Shown here piece after piece: positions 27,347 through 35,990 of a stretch of 64,000 nucleotides of DNA (position 1 is its first letter; the number at the start of each line of letters is the position of its first letter). The translations under genes were made by a program, and so were the position numbers. Origin of the DNA: Aureliella helgolandensis. Lineage in GTDB: Bacteria; Planctomycetota; Planctomycetia; Pirellulales; Pirellulaceae. Location: the NCBI RefSeq assembly GCF_007752135.1, contig NZ_CP036298.1, positions 4,216,001-4,280,000 of the forward strand, in the 5' to 3' direction. The notes under the pieces are model-generated. The model was not told the DNA's origin and ran no database searches. It worked only from the letters and a program-made list of their open reading frames with translations.

Positions 27347-28444
27347 CTAAAGATCGAGCGAATCCAGCTGATTAATCAGATCGTCCAGTTCGTCAGGTTG
27401 ACTTTGATTTTGGGGGTTTTGCGCAAGGCGTTCTGAAATCCCTGATGAAGCCCCTACGGGTTGGCGACCTGCCAATATAAGTTGCTCATCCCTCTCGCGA
27501 GCGGCAACCGCTTCCGCATCTTCGTCCGCTTCCGGCGCGCCAAAGAGTTTCGACAAGTCGATCTTGAGCCCGCTGGCGTCGACCGGAGCACCTGCAATAG
27601 CGGGAGTCTTATGCTGGGGAAAGATAATTGCGTTTTGAGGGCAGACACGACTGCATGCCGGGCAACCCTTGCGACAATTGTCGGCCTGTTCCACCACAAT
27701 CGTTTCGGCGGAATCGACTCCGTAGACTCCGAAGAGGCAGAAATCGATGCATTCCATGCAGTTGGTACAGCGGCTGAAGTCGATGACGGGATACCAGCGT
27801 CGCGTGGGATGTTCCTCAATCGTGACGACACTCGAGGTTCCAAAGAGCGTGGCCAGAGGGGCAGATGCATCGGCCTCCGCGTCCGGCTTGTGTCCCACGT
27901 ACGAGTTGTTCTCGGGGGCCGCAAACCGCTGAAACTGTTCGAGCGACAGATGCTGTGGAGCCTGGGAGGTCTCACTGGCGGCCGTCACTAGTTCTTCCTG
28001 GATGCGGCGGATCTCTGCCAAGTATTCAGGGATCTGGCTGCTAGCTCGGAAATCCAAACAATAGATAGCTCGCTGCGGCCGCGGCTGGTCATCGATGACT
28101 CGCGGTTCGCTTTCGCTCGACTCGATGCCTAAGTCTTGCTCTTCCTCCTCGCCAGCCAAACGCAGTTCGACGGTGCCGACTTGGCCACGCACTCCATTGC
28201 GATCCAGGATCCAATGAGTGGCGCGGTCGTAGAGCCAGCAGAGCACGACCAAATCGGAGTCGAGGTTCTTCAGCGTGGCGTAGGTTTGACTCTCTTTAGG
28301 TAAGTCGTAGAGATGCGGAATGCGCAGAACCTTAACCCCGGGCAATTGCCCGGCAAGCTCCGTCAAGCCGTTCTCGAGTGAACGCTTCTCTGGATTGCGG
28401 CTTTGCCCTGCCGAGATTACTACTGTCAAGTTGCCGCTAGGCAT
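27347..28444 (-). CDS. Protein with an unknown N-terminal domain and two 4Fe-4S-type cysteine motifs
   Basis: The chosen ATG (28444-28442) has AAGGA about 8 bases upstream and overlaps the end of the GcvH-like gene by 8 nt, giving 365 aa. The first ~100 residues (MPSGNLTVVISAGQSRNPEK) form an unassigned domain. The ferredoxin part near residues 224-266 has CTNCMECIDFC (C-x2-C-x2-C-x3-C, with L-F-G replacing the usual Pro) and CRKGCPACSRVCP (C-x3-C-x2-C-x3-C-P). This suggests two Fe-S clusters, one in an unusual setting. The C-terminal ~90 residues are acidic and low-complexity, ending in LINQLDSLDL. As the last gene of a radical SAM / GcvH-like operon it probably supplies electrons to them; this is inferred from context. 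Confidence 0.85.
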   Translation of the reverse strand: MPSGNLTVVISAGQSRNPEKRSLENGLTELAGQLPGVKVLRIPHLYDLPKESQTYATLKNLDSDLVVLCWLYDRATHWILDRNGVRGQVGTVELRLAGEEEEQDLGIESSESEPRVIDDQPRPQRAIYCLDFRASSQIPEYLAEIRRIQEELVTAASETSQAPQHLSLEQFQRFAAPENNSYVGHKPDAEADASAPLATLFGTSSVVTIEEHPTRRWYPVIDFSRCTNCMECIDFCLFGVYGVDSAETIVVEQADNCRKGCPACSRVCPQNAIIFPQHKTPAIAGAPVDASGLKIDLSKLFGAPEADEDAEAVAARERDEQLILAGRQPVGASSGISERLAQNPQNQSQPDELDDLINQLDSLDL

Positions 28445-28907
28445 TGGCTTGTCCTTTGATCGTGCGTTGGGCAACTTCCCAGGCCGCAGTTAAGTGTTCT
28501 AGGTAGTCTTCCGGGGACAGCAGTCGTGAGGCAGCCGATTCCGCGTCGGCTGCAATCTCGTACATCCAACCCTGCCCGTACTTATCCAAATTGATGCCAG
28601 TGGGATCGTGCAGCAAATCCGCGTTCGTTTGGACGACGGTCCCGGCAACTGGAGTGTAGAGGCTGCTCTCAGCTTTCTTACTTTCGATCGAGCCAATTTC
28701 TTGTCGCTCACCGATTCGCATCTCCGCTTCCAGAACCAAATCCAGAAAGTAGACGTCTTGCAGCAATCGGACAGCGTAGGCGGTCAGCCCCAGACGCCAA
28801 ATACCGTCGCGGAGCGGCGCGGCCCACATGTGGTTCTTGGCGTATCTGCGGTCGGTGGGGAAGCGAGCTTCAAAGTCCCCCATCATGAACACCAACTCGG
28901 CGCTCAT
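28437..28907 (-). CDS. GcvH-like lipoyl-carrier protein
   Basis: 156 aa. The ATG overlaps the radical SAM stop as ATGA (4 nt), so translation is coupled. The H-protein fold is visible: RYAKNHMWAAPLRDGIWRLG (like the 'HEWA ... GITDYAQ' strand of GcvH), then IGSIESKKAESSLYTPVAGT, where Lys78 occupies the position of the lipoylated Lys in E-S-V-K-A, then INLDKYGQGWMYEI, the typical G-x-G-W end. An extra ~30 residues follow (EDYLEHLTAAWEVAQ). No glycine cleavage genes (gcvP, gcvT) are present, so this is likely a dedicated carrier, as known for lipoate-binding proteins of sulfur metabolism. The substrate here is unknown. Confidence 0.87.
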   Translation of the reverse strand: MSAELVFMMGDFEARFPTDRRYAKNHMWAAPLRDGIWRLGLTAYAVRLLQDVYFLDLVLEAEMRIGERQEIGSIESKKAESSLYTPVAGTVVQTNADLLHDPTGINLDKYGQGWMYEIAADAESAASRLLSPEDYLEHLTAAWEVAQRTIKGQANA

Positions 28908-30208
28908 GTATAACGTACCCCTTGATTGTCCGCTTCGAAGAATACCGGCAACAGCGCGTCGGCGCGGAGCAACCCTTCGATGGACAATTCAATGCGATTC
29001 CCATCGCGGCTGACATAGCCCGCCGTTTCGTATTCCTGCCATGCTTCGCGATACTCTTCCCACACATCTACCCCGAATTTATTGACAAAATAGTCAATTT
29101 CGAGGTAACCGCGCTTGAGCAGCAGGATCAATTCGCGAATGAGTGCCTGCTTCGGTGTGGGGGTATAGGCTCGTCCCAATGGGAGCCGGCCCTCTTCGAT
29201 CGCGCCGATATACTGCTTCCATTCGGGAAGATTCTGATAGTGGACCCCCGAAATGTGCCCAAAGGATGCGATGCCAGTCGCCAGCAGATCGGAACCCTTC
29301 CACAGATTATCTCGGTAGCTAAAGCTGACCTTATTGGGATCCTTGATCATCGTGTAGGCAGAGCTCTGCGTGTACCCCGCTTCGGCAAATGCTTCGAAAG
29401 CGTACTTAACCCATTCGCGTTTGGTCGGCCAATCGGCCACCGGCGATTCCTGGGACTCTTTGAGCATTCCCTCCGAGTAAACCGTGTTGAAGGGGAGTTC
29501 CATCTGGTAGATGGTCACACTCTCGGGGGAGAGTTCGAGCGTCTTAGCGACGTTCATCTTCCAGTTATCCCAGGTTTCCCCCACCATGCCAGAGATGAGG
29601 TCGATGTTGACGTTCGGGAAATTCGCTGCCGCGATCCACTCCCAAGCGCGGAAAACTTCCTTCGAGAGGTGTGCGCGGCCGTTTTCTTCGAGCAGCTTGT
29701 CATTGAAGTTTTCGATCCCCAAGCTTAGGCGGGTAACCCCCAGCTCCTTGAGCGTTTTGATCTTTGTCTCACTGAGAGTGCCAGGTTCGCACTCAAAGGT
29801 AACTTCTTCCGCTTTGTCCCAGCTGATATTAGCGCGCAGTCGATCGACCAAGCTGGTCAACTGTTTGGGAGACAGGAAGCTCGGAGTGCCCCCCCCGAAG
29901 TAGACGAATCGAAAGGGCCGCTCGCCCATGACAGGCTGTTGGCTGACCAATTCGATCTCTTTGCACAGCGCCTCAACGTACGTCTCGATCTCATCGGCCT
30001 TCTTACCGGTAAAGACTTTGAAGTAGCAAAACTTGCATCTTTTTCGGCAAAACGGAATGTGCAAATACAGCCCCAACGGAACTGGGCCGGGAGGGGCCGC
30101 CATCGCCTTTTCGACTTCAGGCAAGAACTCGGGCTTCCAGCGCGAGTAGGGCGGGTAGTTCGAAATGAAATAGCTACCGACTTCGGTTTTTGTGGCTTCT
30201 GTCGTCAT
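28904..30208 (-). CDS. HemW/HemN-like radical SAM protein
   Basis: 434 aa. The radical SAM motif is C-x3-C-x2-C at Cys54, Cys58 and Cys61 (FCRKRCKFCYF), preceded by LGLYLHIP as in coproporphyrinogen oxidase-like proteins. YFGGGTPSFL near residue 107 is the SAM-binding GGGTPS. Later motifs include ECEPGTL, GVTRLSLGIENFND and DLISGMVGETWDNW. The C-terminal half has a HemW-like domain (GIASFGHISGVHYQNL). HemW-type proteins are heme chaperones rather than oxidases, and several relatives have other roles. It starts 33 bases after the beta-propeller gene and overlaps the GcvH-like gene by 4 nt. The partnership suggests modification of, or on, a lipoyl carrier rather than heme synthesis; this is inference. 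Confidence 0.87.
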   Translation of the reverse strand: MTTEATKTEVGSYFISNYPPYSRWKPEFLPEVEKAMAAPPGPVPLGLYLHIPFCRKRCKFCYFKVFTGKKADEIETYVEALCKEIELVSQQPVMGERPFRFVYFGGGTPSFLSPKQLTSLVDRLRANISWDKAEEVTFECEPGTLSETKIKTLKELGVTRLSLGIENFNDKLLEENGRAHLSKEVFRAWEWIAAANFPNVNIDLISGMVGETWDNWKMNVAKTLELSPESVTIYQMELPFNTVYSEGMLKESQESPVADWPTKREWVKYAFEAFAEAGYTQSSAYTMIKDPNKVSFSYRDNLWKGSDLLATGIASFGHISGVHYQNLPEWKQYIGAIEEGRLPLGRAYTPTPKQALIRELILLLKRGYLEIDYFVNKFGVDVWEEYREAWQEYETAGYVSRDGNRIELSIEGLLRADALLPVFFEADNQGVRYT

Positions 30209-30240
30209 AACTGTACTAATGTTCCTCGAGTGAGAGAGTT

Positions 30241-31431
30241 CTACTTCTTCTTCTCTCCGAAACAGAATAGGGTGCCGCGATCATTCGCAACGACCAATCT
30301 ACCATCTGCGACGGCTGGTGAACCAATAAAACTACCTTTGACTTCAAACATCCAAAGTTCTTTGCCTGTTCGCAGATCGTAGCGCAAAATGCGCCCATCT
30401 GCGGCTGCTACGACCACGCTCTGCCCAGCGATCACCGGGGATGCATCGGAACGCTTGCGCAACACGGCTGTCCATTTTACTTTCCCCGAGTCTGCAGATA
30501 ACGCGAAAACACGCTTATTGCGACTTGTGGCGACGATCAACCCCTCCGCAACGGCTACCGAGTTCTTAAATTCATCGGCCAACTTTTCATCTTTGAACCG
30601 CCACCGCGGAGTGCGTTGGCCAGCCGGAAATGCAAAGATCTCTCCTGCGTAGGTCGGTACCAGCACCAACTGCTGCGGGTTGCCTGCGGCGTCCCTTGAG
30701 TCTAGATCCAAGACCGAAGGAGTGCTACCGGTGGGGGCGTCGATGGGAATCGGCTCGCCGGTGACTTGCCCCGTCTCCACATCGATCACATGCAGGTTCG
30801 CGTCACACCCCCCCAGGAACGTCTGTTTTCCAGCCAATGTTGGGCCACATTGCAATTGATCTCCCGTTTCGTACTTCCACTTCAATTGGCCATTGGCCTT
30901 GGAGAGACCGTAAAGGATTCCATCTTGGGAGGTGAGGAGCACAAGATCTCCGTAGAAATTGGGACTCGCATCAATCTCCAAGCCGGCGGTGAAGACCCAC
31001 TTCTCTTTTCCGGTCTGGGCGTCGAGGGCGTGCAAATTTCCTTCGTAGTCACCGACGTAGAGCGTATCGCCGTCGATGGCAGGAGAAGCGACAAATCCGG
31101 TTTCCAGTTCGCGGCGCCAGAGTTCCTTACCGGTCGCGAGCTGCAACGCGAAGATACGACCATCATGGTCTGCGGCGTACACCACTCCCCCGGCGATAAT
31201 GGGGCCTGCGTCAAACCCCAGCCCCTTCAACTCGACTTCCCATAGCAACTCCAATGAGTCGGGTAGCGGTTCGTCGGTAGCGCCGGTTCCGGCAACGTTG
31301 CCCCGTCCCATAGGCCAGTCGGCGGCGCGAGCGGAAACAATGCACATGAGGGATAGGCAAGCCATCCAAGCGAGCCTGCCCAAGCATGCTCTGGCTGCTG
31401 CTGTTCGATACACGTTTCTACCTTTCGGCAT
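30241..31431 (-). CDS. Exported PQQ-type beta-propeller repeat protein
   Basis: Starting at ATG 31431-31429 the product is 396 aa; the frame extends to 31554 but that would overlap the upstream gene. A signal peptide is visible (CLGRLAWMACLSLMCIVSARA, cleavage near ARA-ADW). The rest is a series of PQQ-like beta-propeller blades: GGVVYAADHDGRIFALQLAT, GKELWRREL, DTLYVGDYEGNLHALDAQTG, KEKWVF, GRILRYDLRTGKELW. The N-terminal DWPMGRGN is typical of planctomycete propellers. There is no quinoprotein dehydrogenase catalytic domain, so it is probably a scaffold or sensor in the periplasm. It lies 32 bases after the Fe-ADH gene and 32 before the radical SAM gene, in the same operon. Confidence 0.87.
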   Translation of the reverse strand: MPKGRNVYRTAAARACLGRLAWMACLSLMCIVSARAADWPMGRGNVAGTGATDEPLPDSLELLWEVELKGLGFDAGPIIAGGVVYAADHDGRIFALQLATGKELWRRELETGFVASPAIDGDTLYVGDYEGNLHALDAQTGKEKWVFTAGLEIDASPNFYGDLVLLTSQDGILYGLSKANGQLKWKYETGDQLQCGPTLAGKQTFLGGCDANLHVIDVETGQVTGEPIPIDAPTGSTPSVLDLDSRDAAGNPQQLVLVPTYAGEIFAFPAGQRTPRWRFKDEKLADEFKNSVAVAEGLIVATSRNKRVFALSADSGKVKWTAVLRKRSDASPVIAGQSVVVAAADGRILRYDLRTGKELWMFEVKGSFIGSPAVADGRLVVANDRGTLFCFGEKKK

Positions 31432-31463
31432 CCAAGGGTTCCATGCGGAAGTGCGGAATTCGC

Positions 31464-32657
31464 TTAACAAGCTTCTCTGAAGGCAAAGGTTCGTCGGTAC
31501 AGCTCCTGAAAATCGGCTTGATTCAATGGACGCGGGTTGAAGGTGCCAGTCCATTGACGGGTCGCGTCCTCCGACAATTGCTCGATCGCCATTTCGTCGA
31601 CTCCCACCCGTGATAATTCAGTCTCCAGGCCAGCGAGTGCAACCAGCGAATGTACGAAGCGGGCCAGCGACTCGCTGCCCGAGGACGATTTGCAGTTGCG
31701 TGCCAACGGCGTGTGCGCCACATCGCGCCACAACTCCTCGTACCATGCTCCCACAACCTCGCCGTTAAAGCGAATCACTTGTGGTAACATCATGCCCACA
31801 GCCTGCCCATGAGTGATACCAAATCGAGCCGTCAATGGATTCGCGAGGGCGTGAGCGGCTCCCAACATACTAGTTTCAATGGCTAAACCCGCGAAAAAGG
31901 CTCCTAACTGGACCTTTCCGCGAGCTTCAATGTCTTGTGGCTTGCTTAAGACATCGGGCAATCCCGAACTGAGCAATTGCCATGCTTGCCGACTGTAGCC
32001 CACGCTCAGGGGATTTCGCCGCTGCGTCACGTAGGATTCCAACGCATGGGAAACCGCATCAATCCCAGTGAGCGCGGTGACTCTAGCAGGCTGAGTGAGA
32101 GTCAATTCCGGGTCGAGCAAGGCTACACTGCAAGCGGCCCGTGGATCTCCGCAGGCCATTTTGACGTGCGTCTCAGCTTGACTGATCAGTGCGAAGGATT
32201 GTGCTTCGCTACCAGTTCCTGCGGTTGTGGGGACGGCAATCATGGGCAACATTTCCGAAGTGGCTTTGCCAACGCCCCAATAGTCCTCCATTTGCCCGCC
32301 ACAGGAATACAGAAAGTTCATGCCTTTCGCACAATCCATTGAGCTGCCGCCCCCCAGACCGATCAACAGATCCGGGGTAAATTCCTTGGCAACTTGCAAG
32401 CACGCGGCAACATCCTCGGTGGATGGATTTTCATGGACGCCCTGAAAAGAATGGACTTCAATATGCTGCGCCGTCAAGGCATCTAGGCCGCGTTGGAAGT
32501 GCCCGGCGGCGACCACACCTGGATCACTCACCACCAAGACGCGACTGGCTCCTAACTCGCGGCTCAATTGTCCCAGGCGCGAAAGCCCCCCAGCCTCGAA
32601 AACCAAACGCGTGCGGTGTTTAAAGTCAATACTATCCATGCGTTCTGACGATCTCAC
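31464..32657 (-). CDS. Iron-containing (group III) alcohol dehydrogenase
   Basis: 397 aa from ATG 32657, or 391 from 32639 (MDSIDF). The NAD-binding GLGGGSSMDCAKG motif (about residue 100) and the metal ligands of the Fe-ADH family are present: Asp and His in GIDAVSHALES, then His in GAAHALANPL and His in ITHGQAVGMMLP with the expected 14-residue step. Such enzymes interconvert alcohols and aldehydes or ketones with NAD(P), with Fe2+ or Zn2+. The substrate cannot be told from sequence. It is the first gene of the leftward operon that continues with the beta-propeller, radical SAM, GcvH-like and ferredoxin genes. Confidence 0.92.
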   Translation of the reverse strand: MRSSERMDSIDFKHRTRLVFEAGGLSRLGQLSRELGASRVLVVSDPGVVAAGHFQRGLDALTAQHIEVHSFQGVHENPSTEDVAACLQVAKEFTPDLLIGLGGGSSMDCAKGMNFLYSCGGQMEDYWGVGKATSEMLPMIAVPTTAGTGSEAQSFALISQAETHVKMACGDPRAACSVALLDPELTLTQPARVTALTGIDAVSHALESYVTQRRNPLSVGYSRQAWQLLSSGLPDVLSKPQDIEARGKVQLGAFFAGLAIETSMLGAAHALANPLTARFGITHGQAVGMMLPQVIRFNGEVVGAWYEELWRDVAHTPLARNCKSSSGSESLARFVHSLVALAGLETELSRVGVDEMAIEQLSEDATRQWTGTFNPRPLNQADFQELYRRTFAFREAC

Positions 32658-33196
32658 TTTTCACAAAGTTAAGCAATGTGCGGTGGTCAATTGTGCCGCA
32701 CTTCGGTTAGCTGCGGAATTGGGGCTGCGAGCTGTTGTTGTCGTAGCCCAATTTCCGAGAGTGGTCGCACCACCCTCGGGGCGTTGTGGTCCTATTTCAT
32801 TATTCGCCCGCTGGCACCCACCTGCCGGTTGTGCTGTGGTAGTCAGGCGGAATGGGTAAAGGGTATTTAACTTGCCGCACCGTACAAAGTTTCTGGCCAA
32901 GGTGGGAATGTGCTACCTTGCTGCAGAGCAGTTCCACAGCAAACTTGGAGCTCTGAGGAAGAGCAGGCCATTCGTATGCGTTCCGTCGAAGGGGCTATTC
33001 TAGCAAAAACTGGCGCCGTTGGAGTTGAACCCCGCCACAATCCAAAAGTTGTGCTGGAAGTTAGAACGGCTTTCTCGAGCGGTCAAAGGCAATTAGAATT
33101 TTGACACCGTAGCGGTAACCCGATATTTGATCAACCTGGATCATGGTGATCCAGAATCGCCCCCTTCGAAACTTCACAACGAAGAAGCCACCCCCA
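32658..33196. other. Divergent intergenic region
   Basis: About 540 bases between the leftward Fe-ADH operon and the rightward DapA-like gene, so promoters for both should be here. GC-rich imperfect inverted repeats occur (for example ATTGGGGCT and AGCCCAAT at about 32724-32755), but no clear -35/-10 pair was assigned. Confidence 0.4.
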
Positions 33197-34111
33197 ATGG
33201 ACACTCGTTCGATCACTCCCGCTCGTCTTGCGGAAAGCGTTATTGCCGTACCTCCCCTGGCTCGAGATGCAAAGCTCCGCGTAAATTTGGCCGAAAATCG
33301 CAAAATTGCGCAGTTTATCGAAGGGGGCGGGGTCAATACGCTGCTGTACGGAGGTAACGCCGTGTTCTACCACGTTCGTCTCAGCGAGTACGAGCAAGTA
33401 CTGCAGACCTTGGTCGAGATCGCCTCCCAGGACACTCTCATCGTGCCTGCCGTTGGGCCGACCTACGGGACGATGATGGACCAAGCTGAAGTCTTGAAGG
33501 ATTTCGATTTCCCGACCGTTATGGTTTTGCCTCAGCGTGAAATCGCCGATGCCAACGGAATTGCCAACGGCATCCGTCGGTTTGTCGATGCCTACGGTAA
33601 ACCCATCGTCTTGTACCTCAAGCATGACCAATGGCTGCCAGCGGATTTAGTAGGAAAAATGCACCGCAACGGCATTATCTCATGGATCAAATATGCCGTC
33701 GTACGAGAGGATACTAGCAACGACAACTACTTGCGGGATGTGCTGGCCGAAGTGCCTAGCAACATCGTGGTCAGTGGCATTGGCGAGCAACCTGCCATCA
33801 TTCACATGCGCGACTTCGAAATCGCAAACTTCACGAGTGGATGCGTCTGTGTCAACCCAGCTCTGTCCATGAAGATGATGCGAGCGATTCAGAGTCAAGA
33901 CTTTGACACTGCTGAAACGATTCGCCAACAATTCACTGGGTTGGAAAACCTCCGTAATGGCATTAATCCAATCCGCGTTCTTCACCGCGCTGTGGAACTG
34001 GCCGGTATCGCAGAAACCGGTCCAATGTTTCCACTCCTCAGCGAAATCGACCCAGCGCAAACAACCTTGGTTGCCAATGCTGCAGAGCAACTACGGATGC
34101 TAACAGCCTAG
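33197..34111 (+). CDS. DapA-like (dihydrodipicolinate synthase family) aldolase
   Basis: Starting at ATG 33197 the product is 304 aa, the family's normal length; an ATG at 33143 would add 18 low-quality residues. The TIM-barrel markers are GGVNTLLYGGNAVFYH (the G-G-T-x-G-E-like strand), IVPAVGPTYGTMMDQA, PIVLYLKH and SWIKYAVVRED, in which the Lys sits at the Schiff-base position. The family includes lysine-pathway DapA, N-acetylneuraminate lyase and sugar-acid aldolases. The divergence here and the lack of lysine genes nearby suggest a sugar-acid or other aldolase rather than DapA itself. Confidence 0.82.
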   Translation: MDTRSITPARLAESVIAVPPLARDAKLRVNLAENRKIAQFIEGGGVNTLLYGGNAVFYHVRLSEYEQVLQTLVEIASQDTLIVPAVGPTYGTMMDQAEVLKDFDFPTVMVLPQREIADANGIANGIRRFVDAYGKPIVLYLKHDQWLPADLVGKMHRNGIISWIKYAVVREDTSNDNYLRDVLAEVPSNIVVSGIGEQPAIIHMRDFEIANFTSGCVCVNPALSMKMMRAIQSQDFDTAETIRQQFTGLENLRNGINPIRVLHRAVELAGIAETGPMFPLLSEIDPAQTTLVANAAEQLRMLTA

Positions 34112-34138
34112 CCCTCTGCGGACCTGGCAGAAGTCAAC

Positions 34139-34157
34139 GTGCTGGGGGCCCCAGCAC
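34139..34157. terminator. GC-rich hairpin after the DapA-like gene
   Basis: GTGCTGGG and CCCAGCAC flank a GGC loop, a perfect 8-bp stem 28 bases past the stop. No T-run follows, so efficient intrinsic termination is uncertain. Confidence 0.45.
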
Positions 34158-34295
34158 AGTTGGGTGACTGACTGGCCGCCTGGGGCACTTGTACACGCCG
34201 GTGGCGCGGTTGTGTCGATTCTATCGCCCAGGCAATTCGCCCAGCCATAAACTCGACGGATTGCAATCAATTTTTCATGCCGAGTCGCTAAGGAT

Positions 34296-34332
34296 AACCC
34301 ATAAATTCATCCTAGAATTGAATCTGTGGGTT
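34296..34332 (+). promoter_or_regulatory. Imperfect inverted repeat in the leader of the 34351 gene
   Basis: AACCCATAAATTCA (34296-34309) and TGAATCTGTGGGTT (34319-34332) pair at 12 of 14 positions around a 9-base centre. The repeat ends 18 bases before the ATG and 5 bases before the AGGA ribosome site (34337-34340). Position and symmetry fit an operator or a leader stem-loop controlling the downstream gene. Confidence 0.4.
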
Positions 34333-34350
34333 ACTTAGGAAACACTTGGC

Positions 34351-35847
34351 ATGAATCTTGGCATCAATACAGAACGACCAACCACCGAACGCAAAGCGTT
34401 GGCTATTAACCTTGACCCTCGCCGTTACGGATCTTTTGCGGAGATTGGGGCTGGCCAAGAAGTGGTTCGATGGTTCTTCCGCGTTGGCGCCGCTGCCGGT
34501 ACGATCGCGAAGAGCATGTCCGCCTATGACATGTCGGTAAGCGACGCGATCTATGGTGAATGTGAGCGCTACGTTTGCCGTAAGCGCCTAGAGGATATGC
34601 TGGAGCACGAGCATTCGCTCAATTTGCAACGCCTGCGCGAGAGTCGTGGCGATACGACATCCTTCTTCGCGTTTGCCGACACGGTTTCCGCCCGCAACTT
34701 CCATGGCACCAACGAATGTCACGGCTGGATCGGTATCCGATTTCAAGCGCACCCTCGCGATCAAGACAGTCAGATCATCATGCATGTCCGCATGCTGGAC
34801 ACCGAGAACGCGTTGCAGCAAGAAGCACTCGGCATCGTCGGAGTGAACTTGCTCTACGGTGCATTTTTTCTGAACCACGAGCCCGATCAATTGGTCGAAT
34901 CGCTCCTCGACAATCTCAGCACCCGCAGAATTGAGATCGATATGATCGAATTCTCGGGAATCGCCTTCCGTCATGTCGATAATCGCGTGATGAGCCTGCG
35001 TTTGGTGCAATTGGGATTGAGCAATGCGGCCATGTTTTCCGCTGACGGCGAAGTGCTGCAACCCTCGGAAGTCCTTTACAAGAAGCCGATTTTAGTCGAG
35101 CGTGGGAGCTTCCGTCCGCTAACCCACGTCAATGTGGACATGTTGCGCGCGGCTCAGGAAAGATTCCATGCGGAAGCAGATGTGGAAGCCGATGAAGTGG
35201 TTTCGTTGGCAGAGATCACCATGCGTAATTTGCAAGCCAACGGAGATATCGATCTTCGTGACTTCCTGGCCCGAGTGGACGTGTTGGCGGCTAGCGGGAT
35301 GACCGTCTTAATCTCCAACTATTTTGAATACTATCGACTCGCGGCTTACTTGGCGCGTCACACCAAGAAGAAGATTGGCATCACCATGGGAGCGGCAAGC
35401 CTTTGTGAGTTGTTTGACGAAAAGTACTATACAACTCTGGATGGAGGAATCCTCGAGTCCTTCGGGCGACTCTTTAAGAACGATTTAAAGCTGTACATCT
35501 ATCCGCTGCTCAACCGAGATACGGGGGAGTTGACGACAGTCGACAATTTAGAGGTAGCGCCGGAGCTGAGAAAGCTCTATCGATATTTGGTCGATAAGGG
35601 TTGCATTGAACAACTCGATAATCACAACCCGGCGCACTTGGGGACTTTCTCGCGCGAAGTCTTGAGATTGATCCAGACCGGTGACGATTCTTGGCGTGAA
35701 CACGTGCCTGCAGGAGTTGCTGCCGTGATTGAAGAGCGAGCGTTCTTCGGCTATCGACGGTCGGCCAAAGGCACTCAAACGAAGGTCAGCACATTGCCTG
35801 TTCCACTCAATGCAATTCCGATCATGAGTTCATCGGTGCCGGTCTAA
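34351..35847 (+). CDS. Large conserved cytoplasmic protein of unknown function
   Basis: 498 aa, start ATG 34351 with AGGA ten bases upstream. No signal peptide or membrane segment. The N-terminal part is strongly patterned (LDPRRYGSFAEIGAGQEVVR, then AAGTIAKSMSAYDM). I recognise this as a widely conserved family found in Bacteroidetes and planctomycetes; I recall it carrying inconsistent labels (TonB-dependent receptor, NMN adenylyltransferase), neither supported by what I see. Further blocks are FHGTNECHGWIGIRFQ, EIDMIEFSGIAFRHVDNRVM and ISNYFEYYRLAAYLARHTKK. The gene stands alone with its own leader repeat. Confidence 0.85.
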   Translation: MNLGINTERPTTERKALAINLDPRRYGSFAEIGAGQEVVRWFFRVGAAAGTIAKSMSAYDMSVSDAIYGECERYVCRKRLEDMLEHEHSLNLQRLRESRGDTTSFFAFADTVSARNFHGTNECHGWIGIRFQAHPRDQDSQIIMHVRMLDTENALQQEALGIVGVNLLYGAFFLNHEPDQLVESLLDNLSTRRIEIDMIEFSGIAFRHVDNRVMSLRLVQLGLSNAAMFSADGEVLQPSEVLYKKPILVERGSFRPLTHVNVDMLRAAQERFHAEADVEADEVVSLAEITMRNLQANGDIDLRDFLARVDVLAASGMTVLISNYFEYYRLAAYLARHTKKKIGITMGAASLCELFDEKYYTTLDGGILESFGRLFKNDLKLYIYPLLNRDTGELTTVDNLEVAPELRKLYRYLVDKGCIEQLDNHNPAHLGTFSREVLRLIQTGDDSWREHVPAGVAAVIEERAFFGYRRSAKGTQTKVSTLPVPLNAIPIMSSSVPV

Positions 35848-35990
35848 CAAACGGCTTGCCCCATACGCCCCTATTTCAATCGGGAGAATAGGGCAGCTAC
35901 CGAGTGTCTCGTGGAACTGCGATTCGCAGGACTGTGGAAGCGGCCGTGTGCTCAAGTCGTCCATTGGGCGAAATGCACCAGCACCCTACC

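Noticed and set aside
28922-29728. 268-codon plus-strand open frame opposite the radical SAM gene
   Set aside because: Antisense to clear radical SAM motifs; no supporting features.
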